Position numbers and translations under genes: made by a program. The notes beneath the pieces are model-generated. The model did not search any database. It was not told where the DNA came from and saw only the letters and a program-made list of their open reading frames with translations. Shown piece after piece: positions 16,878 to 23,987 of a stretch of 49,950 nucleotides of DNA (its first letter is position 1; each line of letters begins with the position of its first letter). Origin of the DNA: Nitrospira sp. (GTDB taxonomy: Bacteria; Nitrospirota; Nitrospiria; Nitrospirales; Nitrospiraceae); NCBI GenBank assembly GCA_018242765.1, contig JAFEBH010000015.1:1-49950 (forward strand). The letters run 5' to 3'.

Positions 16878-18665
16878 ATGTCCTCGGATCCCATTGCATG
16901 TGCCCTGTTCACCCCTGGTCATCTTCGCTTTCACTCCTCCCGTGCGCTCGCTGAATCCTTCCACAAAGGCGGCGGATCAGTTGAAACGTTGTCGACCGGA
17001 CATCTGGTCTTTTATCGACCTGATGGCCGACGCTTCCTCGCTACCGATCCGACGGGCCACCCCCTCCACGAGTGTGAATGGGAATCCAAGGCGAACGGGA
17101 TCGTCTCGCTGACTCGTGCACGCGTGCATCTCGATTGGGGATGCTGGATCGGAGTGACGCCTGCCGGATTGGTGAATGAAACTCGAGTGAATCTTGCTAC
17201 CAAGCCCAATTGGCAACGAACCACTCCCGAAGATCTTCGTGGTATGGCCGCGAGGGCGTTGCGCGTATCGATCGAAGAGGTCCGGTGGTTTTATCGAGAT
17301 GAGGACTTCTCCATTGATTCCACCGGGATCGCGGCGATCCGCCAGCGAAAAGATGCCTTGTCTGTGTTGGACGACGGCGGGTTTGAAACCGCGCGCTTTA
17401 TGTCCTGCATGGGCGCGATGCACTGGAATGACATTGATTTCCTTCCGGTCGTGGAGCTGTTCAAATCGCTGCTACCAGGGACAGGCTCCGCAGTATTGGA
17501 ACTCATACGTGGCCTGTATGATGATTGGCAACGAGGGTGTTCGGCGCCCAGACCGTTACGCTATCGTGGGATCCCGCCCTATCCATCTGAAGCGGCCTTT
17601 CGGCTGTTCAGCGCTTTTTTCAGGCCTCAATCAATAGGGACCAGGGACCCGTTTGTCGATTTCATGAATCCCTCGAAATCGCATACCGTGACCTGGTTGC
17701 CTGCCGATCATCCGCCGGTCCGCTATTTTGATGAGCGCCAGGGGGTGTGTGTCACGGTGAAAGATGGAGTTGTGCAGAAGGCGATTCTTGCCGCTGATAC
17801 GGTGGGCCTGGCATATGTCAATCCCCTCGGTCGTCGCGTGCTTCCCCTGGATCGCAGCCTGCGCATCGACGGCCGGCAGCTGGTCCTTAAGGATCGTGAG
17901 CAGGAAACGATCATCCCTTTGCCGGTCGGTCTTCACGTTCGAACATCATCATCGCCGGAAAGACCGCTAAGTCCTGTCGACTGGCGTACGGTGTTTGTGC
18001 CGGAGCCTCCGAGCGTCCACCCTTCTGAAGCGTTCGGTGCGGTGCTCTTGTACCCGGAAGGCCATGAGGAAATCAGCGAGCTCGCGGCACAACCCTTTGT
18101 CGCCGATTATCTGGATGATCTTGCAGAGCAGGACCGCGAGATTGGGCGGGTACGATCGTCGGCGGAACGCGTGCTCATTGTGAACGGAGATGCCGTCATT
18201 TCCGCCTGCGTGCTCTTTGACCGACCACGGGACTATGTGGTGGGCGTCCGCCACATGGCCTATGCACAGCGTCAGGCACAGCAGCTTTGGACTCAGTGTG
18301 CGGAAATCAATCGATGGGACTGGCTCCGACGCATTCGCATGGGCGCCGACGAGGTGGTGTTGGAGGAGTTGATTGCTCGGCACGCTCCGGTTGACCTCCT
18401 GTATCTCTGGCTTCCCTATGACACATTTGGTTCGCTGACGACGATGAGCACAATCCTCGCAAAGGCAGGCCAAGCGCTGAGGCGGGGAGGCGATGCGTTT
18501 GTGGTCGGCCCCCTCGACATACAGGCGGCGTTGGCATCGGAATCATGGCAGGTCTGTTGGGGCGAATCCGTGGCGGCGCTGCCCCCGTTTGCCATGCACA
18601 AAACGATCTTGCCCAAGGCCAGGGTCAAAGCAGGGCTCACGTTGTTCCATCTCAGACGGTTGTAA
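16878..18665 (+). CDS. Conserved-looking 595-residue protein of unknown function
   Basis: The ATG follows the proA stop without a gap. No signal peptide or membrane helix is visible, so the protein is probably cytoplasmic. The N-terminal two thirds contain several WxxG/GGxF beta-rich patches (GHLVFYRPDGRRFLATDP, VHLDWGCWIGVTPAG, FMSCMGAMHWNDIDFLPVVE) that I do not recognise. The last ~170 residues (AVISACVLFDRPRDYVVGVRHMA..., LLYLWLPYDTFGSLTTMSTI, AGQALRRGGDAFVVGP) resemble the second half of a class I SAM-dependent methyltransferase, but no clear motif I (GxGxG) precedes them. Coding is supported by length, codon pattern and tight spacing. Function is unknown; translational coupling to proA says only that the two are co-expressed. 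Confidence 0.8.
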   Translation: MSSDPIACALFTPGHLRFHSSRALAESFHKGGGSVETLSTGHLVFYRPDGRRFLATDPTGHPLHECEWESKANGIVSLTRARVHLDWGCWIGVTPAGLVNETRVNLATKPNWQRTTPEDLRGMAARALRVSIEEVRWFYRDEDFSIDSTGIAAIRQRKDALSVLDDGGFETARFMSCMGAMHWNDIDFLPVVELFKSLLPGTGSAVLELIRGLYDDWQRGCSAPRPLRYRGIPPYPSEAAFRLFSAFFRPQSIGTRDPFVDFMNPSKSHTVTWLPADHPPVRYFDERQGVCVTVKDGVVQKAILAADTVGLAYVNPLGRRVLPLDRSLRIDGRQLVLKDREQETIIPLPVGLHVRTSSSPERPLSPVDWRTVFVPEPPSVHPSEAFGAVLLYPEGHEEISELAAQPFVADYLDDLAEQDREIGRVRSSAERVLIVNGDAVISACVLFDRPRDYVVGVRHMAYAQRQAQQLWTQCAEINRWDWLRRIRMGADEVVLEELIARHAPVDLLYLWLPYDTFGSLTTMSTILAKAGQALRRGGDAFVVGPLDIQAALASESWQVCWGESVAALPPFAMHKTILPKARVKAGLTLFHLRRL

Positions 18666-18832
18666 ATTCTTCTGAGCAACGTTGTCGGAGTGACTGGATC
18701 GGCTGACCGCTTCGCGGGAAGCGCTGGCTTGTCCGGGACGAGTCTTGTAGAATTCAGACGGTCTGTCCCGCACTCGTTCGTGCAAGGCGGGGCTGAGATG
18801 AGCGCCTGGACAATTGATGGAGGAGGACGATT

Positions 18833-19009
18833 ATGCCGAGCGTGCTGGACAAGGTGATTGAGAGAGAGTTGCGAAAAGAATTGAGGGACGCATTGGTCAG
18901 GTTCGAACAGCAATTACGACAGTCCGGGGTGAGTGATGACAATATCAAGAGCCGGCTCCGTGGTGCCAAGCAGTTTGTGGCATTTTTGTATGGGCGGTAC
19001 CTTGGGTAA
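18833..19009 (+). CDS. 58-residue small helical protein
   Basis: ATG at 18833 preceded by GGAGGAGGA with about 6 nt spacing, one of the strongest ribosome sites in the window; stop TAA at 19007. The protein is charged and predicted all-helical (LDKVIERELRKELRDALVRF, then GVSDDNIKSRLRGAKQFVAFL). The pattern F-xx-L-xxxG-xS-xxxI...F-xx-FL recalls the SAM-like N-terminal core-binding domain of tyrosine recombinases, but there is no catalytic domain and only this small unit exists. It may be a DNA-binding or adaptor protein; function unknown. Confidence 0.65.
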   Translation: MPSVLDKVIERELRKELRDALVRFEQQLRQSGVSDDNIKSRLRGAKQFVAFLYGRYLG

Positions 19010-19251
19010 CGAATAGGGCCGGCTTGGATGGGGCGAAGCCACATCCGACCGCCTGCTACGACCCAGGCTTAGCAATAGCTCAAAAATCGGCAGACTGTCG
19101 GAACGTATCATCCTACAATTCTGTCATTTTCAGGCTCCCATCTCTTCCTCTGCTTTCAGAATAAGTCTGCTCAACCACATCAGTTGATGCTGCCACTAAT
19201 CTCTTGCGTAGTTATAAGTCAATAATAAGTATATTAATTGTTAGTATATAA
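19010..19251. other. AT-rich spacer before the orphan RTX module
   Basis: From about 19180 to 19270 the sequence becomes strongly AT-rich compared with both sides, with several TATAAT-like hexamers. No gene is seen. The abrupt shift directly at the border of a start-less RTX frame suggests a recombination junction. Confidence 0.5.
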
Positions 19252-19374
19252 AGCTATAACGACTTCTTAAATGGAACCCCTAATAATGACAGTATCAGTG
19301 GGTTAGTCGGGAACGACACGCTCGACGGCTTAGCGGGCAATGATACGCTGCTAGGGGGCGTAGGGAACGACGCA

Positions 19375-20268
19375 GTGTATGGGGGGCTAGGTAACGATGT
19401 GTTGGAAGGGGGGACCGGGGACGACTATCTGTATGGCGGGACCGGTAGCAGTAGTGGGGCGGGGAACGATACCTATAAGTTTGCGGTTGGGGCCGGAGTG
19501 GATCATATCAACGATTACGATACCACGGTGGGGAATACCGATGTGGTGATGTTCGCAGGGGTCGCGTCCACCGGGGTGACGGCTGTGGAGCGGCAGGGCA
19601 ATGGGTTGGTGCTGAAGTACGGGACGAGCGATCAAGTGATCGTGGACTATTATTTCCACTCGAGCTATCCCGGCTACAAGGTGGAGCAGTTCAAGTTCAG
19701 CAATGGGGTGACGTGGGACGAAGCGGCGATCAAGGCGCGAGTGATGACGGTAGGGACGACGAGTGGCGACAGTATTACCGGCTACGACGATGGGACGAAC
19801 CGGATGTATGGCTTCGACGGCAATGACTACTTGGCCGGAGGAGCGCTGGCCGATCTGATCGATGGGGGCAATGGGAATGATACGCTCGACGGCTTAGCGG
19901 GCAATGACACGCTGCTGGGAGGGCTTGGAGCCGACAGCCTGTACGGCGGGGCGGGTAATGATACCTTCGATTACAATGCTGTCAGTGAAAGTCCGGTTGG
20001 GACAGGTAGGGATGTCATCACCGGTTTTGCCGGTTCGGGTGCGGCTATCGGTGACCAGATTGATCTCACCACGATCGATGCCAATAGTTTGTTGGCCGGC
20101 AACCAGGCCTTTATCTTTGGTGGTTTCTTTACGGCAGGACACCTCCGCTATGCCGGAGGGATTCTGCAGGGCAATACCGATGCTGATACGGCGGCGGAAT
20201 TTGAAATTCAGCTGGTCGGCGCTCCGGCACTCGTTGTCGGCGGGGCTGGGACGGATATCCTACTGTAA
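19375..20268 (+). CDS. Orphan RTX C-terminal module with serralysin-type secretion end (5'-truncated)
   Basis: Calcium-binding nonapeptide repeats (GGxGNDxLxG) in two blocks (about residues 1-35 and 125-200) flank a beta domain of the kind found between RTX blocks (VDHINDYDTT... VEQFKFSNGVTWDEAAI). The end, with AFIFGGFFTAGHLRYAGGILQ and DTAAEFEIQL, matches the C-terminal Peptidase_M10_C/serralysin region that carries the type I export signal. RTX coding already begins upstream (open frame from 19252: NDSISGLVGNDTLDGL) but there is no ATG, GTG or TTG before the GTG at 19375, and no ribosome site there. The effector part is therefore missing: a truncated gene or a recombination cassette. The ABC/HlyD genes lie 1.5 kb downstream. 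Confidence 0.7.
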   Translation: MYGGLGNDVLEGGTGDDYLYGGTGSSSGAGNDTYKFAVGAGVDHINDYDTTVGNTDVVMFAGVASTGVTAVERQGNGLVLKYGTSDQVIVDYYFHSSYPGYKVEQFKFSNGVTWDEAAIKARVMTVGTTSGDSITGYDDGTNRMYGFDGNDYLAGGALADLIDGGNGNDTLDGLAGNDTLLGGLGADSLYGGAGNDTFDYNAVSESPVGTGRDVITGFAGSGAAIGDQIDLTTIDANSLLAGNQAFIFGGFFTAGHLRYAGGILQGNTDADTAAEFEIQLVGAPALVVGGAGTDILL

Positions 20269-20275
20269 AACGTTC

Positions 20276-20330
20276 CCTCCCTGGCGAGGCTTTTTTATCT
20301 GGGGGACTCCTGCTGTAGGCAAGAGTCCCC
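20276..20330 (+). terminator. Terminator region between convergent genes
   Basis: A short CCTC/GAGG stem (20276-20289) followed by six T (20291-20296), then a stronger hairpin GGGGACTC / GAGTCCCC (20302-20309 with 20323-20330). It lies between the convergent RTX module (plus) and nucleotidyltransferase (minus). Confidence 0.5.
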
Positions 20331-20350
20331 GTTGTGTTGTGAATGATTCC

Positions 20351-20881
20351 TTACCCGGTTGGAGAGGTGAGGCTCTTACAAAAAAGGTCCACCGTTTTCT
20401 GAAACAAGAAGAGCGCGGTGTCCTGTGGCGAAGCCGTGAGAGCGGCTCGCGCGCTAGCCCGGATGGTCTCCGTGGTAAGCTGATGACGCTCGGCCACTAC
20501 TAAGGCATCATCTAGGTCCAGTTCAGTTCCGCGACGAAGCTTGGCAATGACAAAATCGATGGGTGACAGGACACGGACACGAAGACGAGGGCGGTTGATG
20601 AGATCGATGGCACGATCTCTGTATCCCGGAGGCATCGCGACGACAGACCACCCGGAAAAATTTTGAGTCAAATCAGCCGGGATATCGTGGGCCGCCAGAT
20701 AGTCCATGAGCGGGATCAGCGGACCTTGAAGCTCGGCATCGAGGTTGCGGGTGGTCCGGTGAGACACACCGTATGCCTGGAGAGCCAGCGCGCCGACAAT
20801 CAGCACGTCGATCGATTCACCGGTATCAGTGACGTACTGCGCGAGAAGCGTGATGATCTGTTCAGCGGTGAGCGTAGGCAA
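20351..20881 (-). CDS. AbiEii/DUF6036-like nucleotidyltransferase
   Basis: 176 residues when started at the TTG at 20881, which has GAGGCGG about 7 nt upstream and overlaps the end of the preceding gene by 20 nt; longer starts would lie deep inside that gene. The N-terminal half has the nucleotidyltransferase pattern of AbiEii-like toxins: IDVLIVGALALQAYGVSHRT, then RNLDAEL, with DIPADL, AIDLI and RVLSPIDFVIAKL...DLDDALVV further on. The GS serine is replaced (GALA instead of GGxA/GS) and the acidic pair is DxE, so catalytic competence is uncertain. Family members are often toxin-antitoxin or abortive-infection components, paired with a small partner as here. Confidence 0.7.
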   Translation of the reverse strand: MPTLTAEQIITLLAQYVTDTGESIDVLIVGALALQAYGVSHRTTRNLDAELQGPLIPLMDYLAAHDIPADLTQNFSGWSVVAMPPGYRDRAIDLINRPRLRVRVLSPIDFVIAKLRRGTELDLDDALVVAERHQLTTETIRASARAALTASPQDTALFLFQKTVDLFCKSLTSPTG

Positions 20882-21200
20882 AGTAGACCGCCTCGGCGAA
20901 GGTTCGATACTCACGGAAGTCGATTGGGCCGAAATCAATCGGCAGTGGGGCACGGTTGAACAGATACGTCAGTAAGCGTCGGTAGTGTGTGTACCATCGG
21001 CAAGCGGTGTGATAAGCCTCCTGGACGGCAGGATCGGTCTGCCAGGGTGTGAGATCCAATCGATCGTTCAGTAGAATTTCAAGCCAGAGCACTCTCCGCC
21101 CCCTTGCGGTTTCTACCGCTTCTTCGACGGAGGTTGTGCCAAGGTAGGCCGGCAACAGGACGAACGACGGTTCAGGACGCTGTGGAAAAGGGTCAGACAT
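20862..21200 (-). CDS. Small partner protein upstream of the nucleotidyltransferase
   Basis: 112 residues from ATG at 21200 (an in-frame GTG at 21224 is an alternative; neither has a strong ribosome site). It is hydrophilic, with ARGRRVLWLEILLNDRLDLTPWQTDPAVQEAYHTACRWYTHYRRLLTYLFN, which looks like a helical domain, and FGPIDFREYRTFAEAVYFAYAHR at the end. I do not recognise the family. Because it overlaps the nucleotidyltransferase gene and precedes it, it may be the antitoxin or an obligate partner. Confidence 0.65.
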   Translation of the reverse strand: MSDPFPQRPEPSFVLLPAYLGTTSVEEAVETARGRRVLWLEILLNDRLDLTPWQTDPAVQEAYHTACRWYTHYRRLLTYLFNRAPLPIDFGPIDFREYRTFAEAVYFAYAHR

Positions 21201-21314
21201 GGCGAGAGTGTAGCATAGGAACACTCAGATCCCTATCGAGATCGTCCAGCTGGTATCAAGCCTGTCATCGTAGATCGTTCTACCCTTGTCACGTCCGTAC
21301 GGATGCTACAAGAA

Positions 21315-21336
21315 TTGATCGGTAAAACCGGATCAA
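21315..21336. promoter_or_regulatory. Inverted repeat in the divergent intergenic region
   Basis: TTGATC...GATCAA arms with an inner GGT/ACC pairing, in the 200-bp gap between the minus-strand pair (start 21200) and the plus-strand gene at 21401. Candidate operator; which side it controls is unknown. Confidence 0.35.
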
Positions 21337-21400
21337 TAGACAATACTCATGCAGATGATTGAGCACGTTTTATCACTCTCCAACAAAGGAGTCCGAACCC

Positions 21401-21724
21401 ATGAGCGAACCAAAACCCACCACGATTCCCTTGAATGTCCGATTGAAACCCTCTGATTCTTCTGCCCATCCGTGCCTGGTGAACTATACCAACGTCGGTG
21501 TTGCGCAGAGTATCGCGTACCTTGACTTCGGCTTCATCGAGCCCGCGCTCCTTGCCGCGGTTGCCCAGACTGCGAAGGATGGTCAAGCGGCATCGAAAGG
21601 ATTAGACGGCCACCTGGTCACACGCGTGGCATTGCCTTTGGAGAATCTGGCCCAGTTGCATCAACAGATTCAACAGGTGTTGATGGGGTTGCGTACGCCA
21701 CGTCAACAGAAGTCGCAAGAGTAA
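21401..21724 (+). CDS. DUF3467-like small protein
   Basis: ATG at 21401 with AAAGGAG 13 nt upstream. 107 residues, no signal peptide. The core (LVNYTNVGVAQSIAYLDFGFIEP, then TRVALPLENLAQLHQQIQQVL) follows the DUF3467 layout: a YxNxxxV...LDFG strand pair, then a strand and helix that end the domain. The function of that family is not established. It ends 72 nt before the first ABC exporter gene, but the exporter has its own promoter-like element, so it may be separately expressed. The family match is by pattern and moderately sure; the gene itself is well supported. Confidence 0.65.
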   Translation: MSEPKPTTIPLNVRLKPSDSSAHPCLVNYTNVGVAQSIAYLDFGFIEPALLAAVAQTAKDGQAASKGLDGHLVTRVALPLENLAQLHQQIQQVLMGLRTPRQQKSQE

Positions 21725-21747
21725 TGCGAACGCAGACCCCTGTGCCA

Positions 21748-21796
21748 TTCCTCGAAAATATTTGGCCATCGTCCACCTGTCCCCTAAGATGGCTGC
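21748..21796 (+). promoter_or_regulatory. Repeated promoter element, copy 1 (ABC exporter 1, leaderless)
   Basis: CCTCGAAAATATTTGGCC followed by the spacer and CCTAAGATGGC. TTGGCC (21762-21767), 17-nt spacer, TAAGAT (21785-21790). The ATG of the exporter begins at 21797, where transcription would start, so no 5' leader remains; no ribosome site precedes the ATG. An AAATATTT palindrome overlaps the -35. The same element recurs at 39850 and 42415. Confidence 0.6.
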
Positions 21797-23974
21797 ATGG
21801 CAGCTGCTACGGAGACGAGGCCTCCCGATCAATCTGGCCCGATCCCCGCATCGTCTGCGTCGGATGAGTCCGATACAGGATTGCTGAGTCTGCTGATCAT
21901 CGCGCAGTACTATGATCTTCCTGCCGATGGCTGGCAGCTTCGGCACCAGTTTGCCCAATCCGGGCACAAGCTGTCCGATGCGGAGCTGCTCCGTGCCGCC
22001 AAGGATCTTGGCCTCAAGGCCGGTTTCGTCACGCGTGAGTGGAGCAAGCTGTACGAAACGACCTTTCCCGCCATGGCTAAGCTTTTGGATGGGGGCTATC
22101 TGGTAGTGGTAAAAGTCGAAGACGAGAACGTGCTGGTTCAGAACCCCGCCGAAGGCTATTCCCTCGTCCTCCCGCGTGACCGGTTCGAACTGATCTGGAC
22201 TGGAGAGATCGTGGTTATGACGAAGCGGCCTAAGATCCGTCTTCAGGATCTCAGGTTTGATATGACGTGGGTGATCCCGGGGATCGTCAAGTATCGCATG
22301 TTGTTCGGAGAGGTCCTGATCACATCGGCCTTTCTGCAATGCCTTGCGCTACTCACGCCGCTCTTGATGCAAATGGTCATCGATACGGTGCTGGTGCACA
22401 AAGAGTTCCCCACACTCTCTCTGCTGGCCGGGAGCATGATCGCGCTGGTTGTCTTTGACGCTGTCCTTGGCGGGCTTCGGACCTATCTTCTGTCTCATAC
22501 GACCAACCGGATGACCGTCGGCCTTGGGGCCCAACTCTTTCGCCACATGCTGGCGCTTCCGCTGGCCTATTTTGACAACAGGCGTCTCGGTGAGACCGTC
22601 GCGCATGTGCGTGAGCTGGAGCACCTCCGCCGATTTGTCACGAACCATTCTCTGACCGTGCTGTTGGACATTCCCTTTGCGGTTCTTGTCCTGGCCGTGA
22701 TGTGGCTGATCAGTCCAACCCTCGCGCTGGTGGTCATGCTCTCGCTGCCGGTCTATGCCTTGTTGTTCTACTCCATGACTCCATCGATACGAGCCCGTCT
22801 GCATGACGCGGTCGATCGCGAGGCGGTCAACCAGGCATTCGCGATCGAGACCATCAGCGGGATCCATACAGTAAAGGCCATGGCGGTTGAACCGTCGTTC
22901 TGGAGGAAGTGGGACGCGCAGCTGGCCGGCTCTGTGCGAGCGAGTGTTCAGGCGACCCGTCTGATCACGACCGTGAGGCACGTCGCGCTCGGCATGCGCA
23001 ACCTCACCACCATGGTGGTCATCTGGGTCGGTGCCGCTCATGTGATCGATGGGCGACTCAGTATCGGGCAGCTGATCGCCCTCGGGCTGTTGTCGTCCCA
23101 GGTGACAGGATTAATGCTGAGATGGGACCAACTCTGGCAGGAGTTTCAGCAAGCGGACCTGTCGGTCCAGCGGCTGGGGGATATGCTGAACCGGCAACGG
23201 GAGCCCTCCTACAATCCGAATCGAGTCACGATTCCACAAGTCCAGGGGCAGGTCCGGTTTGAAAATGTCACGTTCCGATACCAGCCGGATGGGCCGACGG
23301 CTATTCGCATGCTGTCCTTTTCAGCAGAGCCTGGTCAAATTGTCGGGATCGTTGGACGGTCAGGATCCGGCAAGAGCACCATCGCCAAACTGCTTCAATG
23401 TCTGTATGGGCCTGAACAGGGGCGTATCCTGGTGGACGGAGTCGATCTGGCGCAGGTCGATCCGGCGTGGCTGCGAAGGCATGTGGGGGTGGTGTTACAA
23501 GAAAACGTCCTGTTCAACGGGTCGGTTCGGAGCAATATCGCGCTGGCCGATCCTGAGATGGCAATGGAGCAGGTCATGCAGGCGGCAACCTGGTCCGGTG
23601 CGCATGAGTTTATCGTGGAGTTAGAGCATGGCTATGAGACGTTGATCGGTGAACAGGGTTGGAAGCTCTCGATTGGGCAACGGCAGCAGATTGCGCTGGC
23701 CCGTACCCTGGCCGCGAATCCCCGCATCTTGATATTCGATGGAGCCATGAATGCATTAGACGAAGAATCTGAACAGGCCTTGCAACAGCACCTGCCCCAG
23801 ATTGCTCAGGGACGTACCGTGTTCATCCTGGCTCATCGGTTGAACTGTATGCACCAGGCCCACCGTATCTATGTCCTGGACAAAGGGGAGATCATCGAGC
23901 AGGGCTCGTATGAGGACCTGCTTGAGCGGGCGGGAGCTTCTGCACAACTCAGTGAGTCTCAAACCAGGAATTAA
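21797..23974 (+). CDS. Type I secretion ABC exporter 1 with degenerate ATPase motifs
   Basis: HlyB-type fusion of a C39-like domain, a six-helix ABC transmembrane domain and a nucleotide-binding domain (725 aa). Residues about 27-145 match the C39-like domain (TGLLSLLIIAQYYDLPAD...) that lacks the protease cysteine and binds RTX substrates. Walker A is intact (GRSGSGKST, about 520-528) and the His switch is present (AHRL). But the signature reads LSIGQ (624-628) instead of LSGGQ, and Walker B reads FDGAMNALD with Gly at residue 649 where exporter 2 has the catalytic Glu at the same residue number. ATP hydrolysis is expected to be weak or lost. It is followed 13 nt later by its HlyD. Either a decaying paralogue or a regulatory/partner subunit. 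Confidence 0.92.
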   Translation: MAAATETRPPDQSGPIPASSASDESDTGLLSLLIIAQYYDLPADGWQLRHQFAQSGHKLSDAELLRAAKDLGLKAGFVTREWSKLYETTFPAMAKLLDGGYLVVVKVEDENVLVQNPAEGYSLVLPRDRFELIWTGEIVVMTKRPKIRLQDLRFDMTWVIPGIVKYRMLFGEVLITSAFLQCLALLTPLLMQMVIDTVLVHKEFPTLSLLAGSMIALVVFDAVLGGLRTYLLSHTTNRMTVGLGAQLFRHMLALPLAYFDNRRLGETVAHVRELEHLRRFVTNHSLTVLLDIPFAVLVLAVMWLISPTLALVVMLSLPVYALLFYSMTPSIRARLHDAVDREAVNQAFAIETISGIHTVKAMAVEPSFWRKWDAQLAGSVRASVQATRLITTVRHVALGMRNLTTMVVIWVGAAHVIDGRLSIGQLIALGLLSSQVTGLMLRWDQLWQEFQQADLSVQRLGDMLNRQREPSYNPNRVTIPQVQGQVRFENVTFRYQPDGPTAIRMLSFSAEPGQIVGIVGRSGSGKSTIAKLLQCLYGPEQGRILVDGVDLAQVDPAWLRRHVGVVLQENVLFNGSVRSNIALADPEMAMEQVMQAATWSGAHEFIVELEHGYETLIGEQGWKLSIGQRQQIALARTLAANPRILIFDGAMNALDEESEQALQQHLPQIAQGRTVFILAHRLNCMHQAHRIYVLDKGEIIEQGSYEDLLERAGASAQLSESQTRN

Positions 23975-23987
23975 TTACGAGGGTTCG

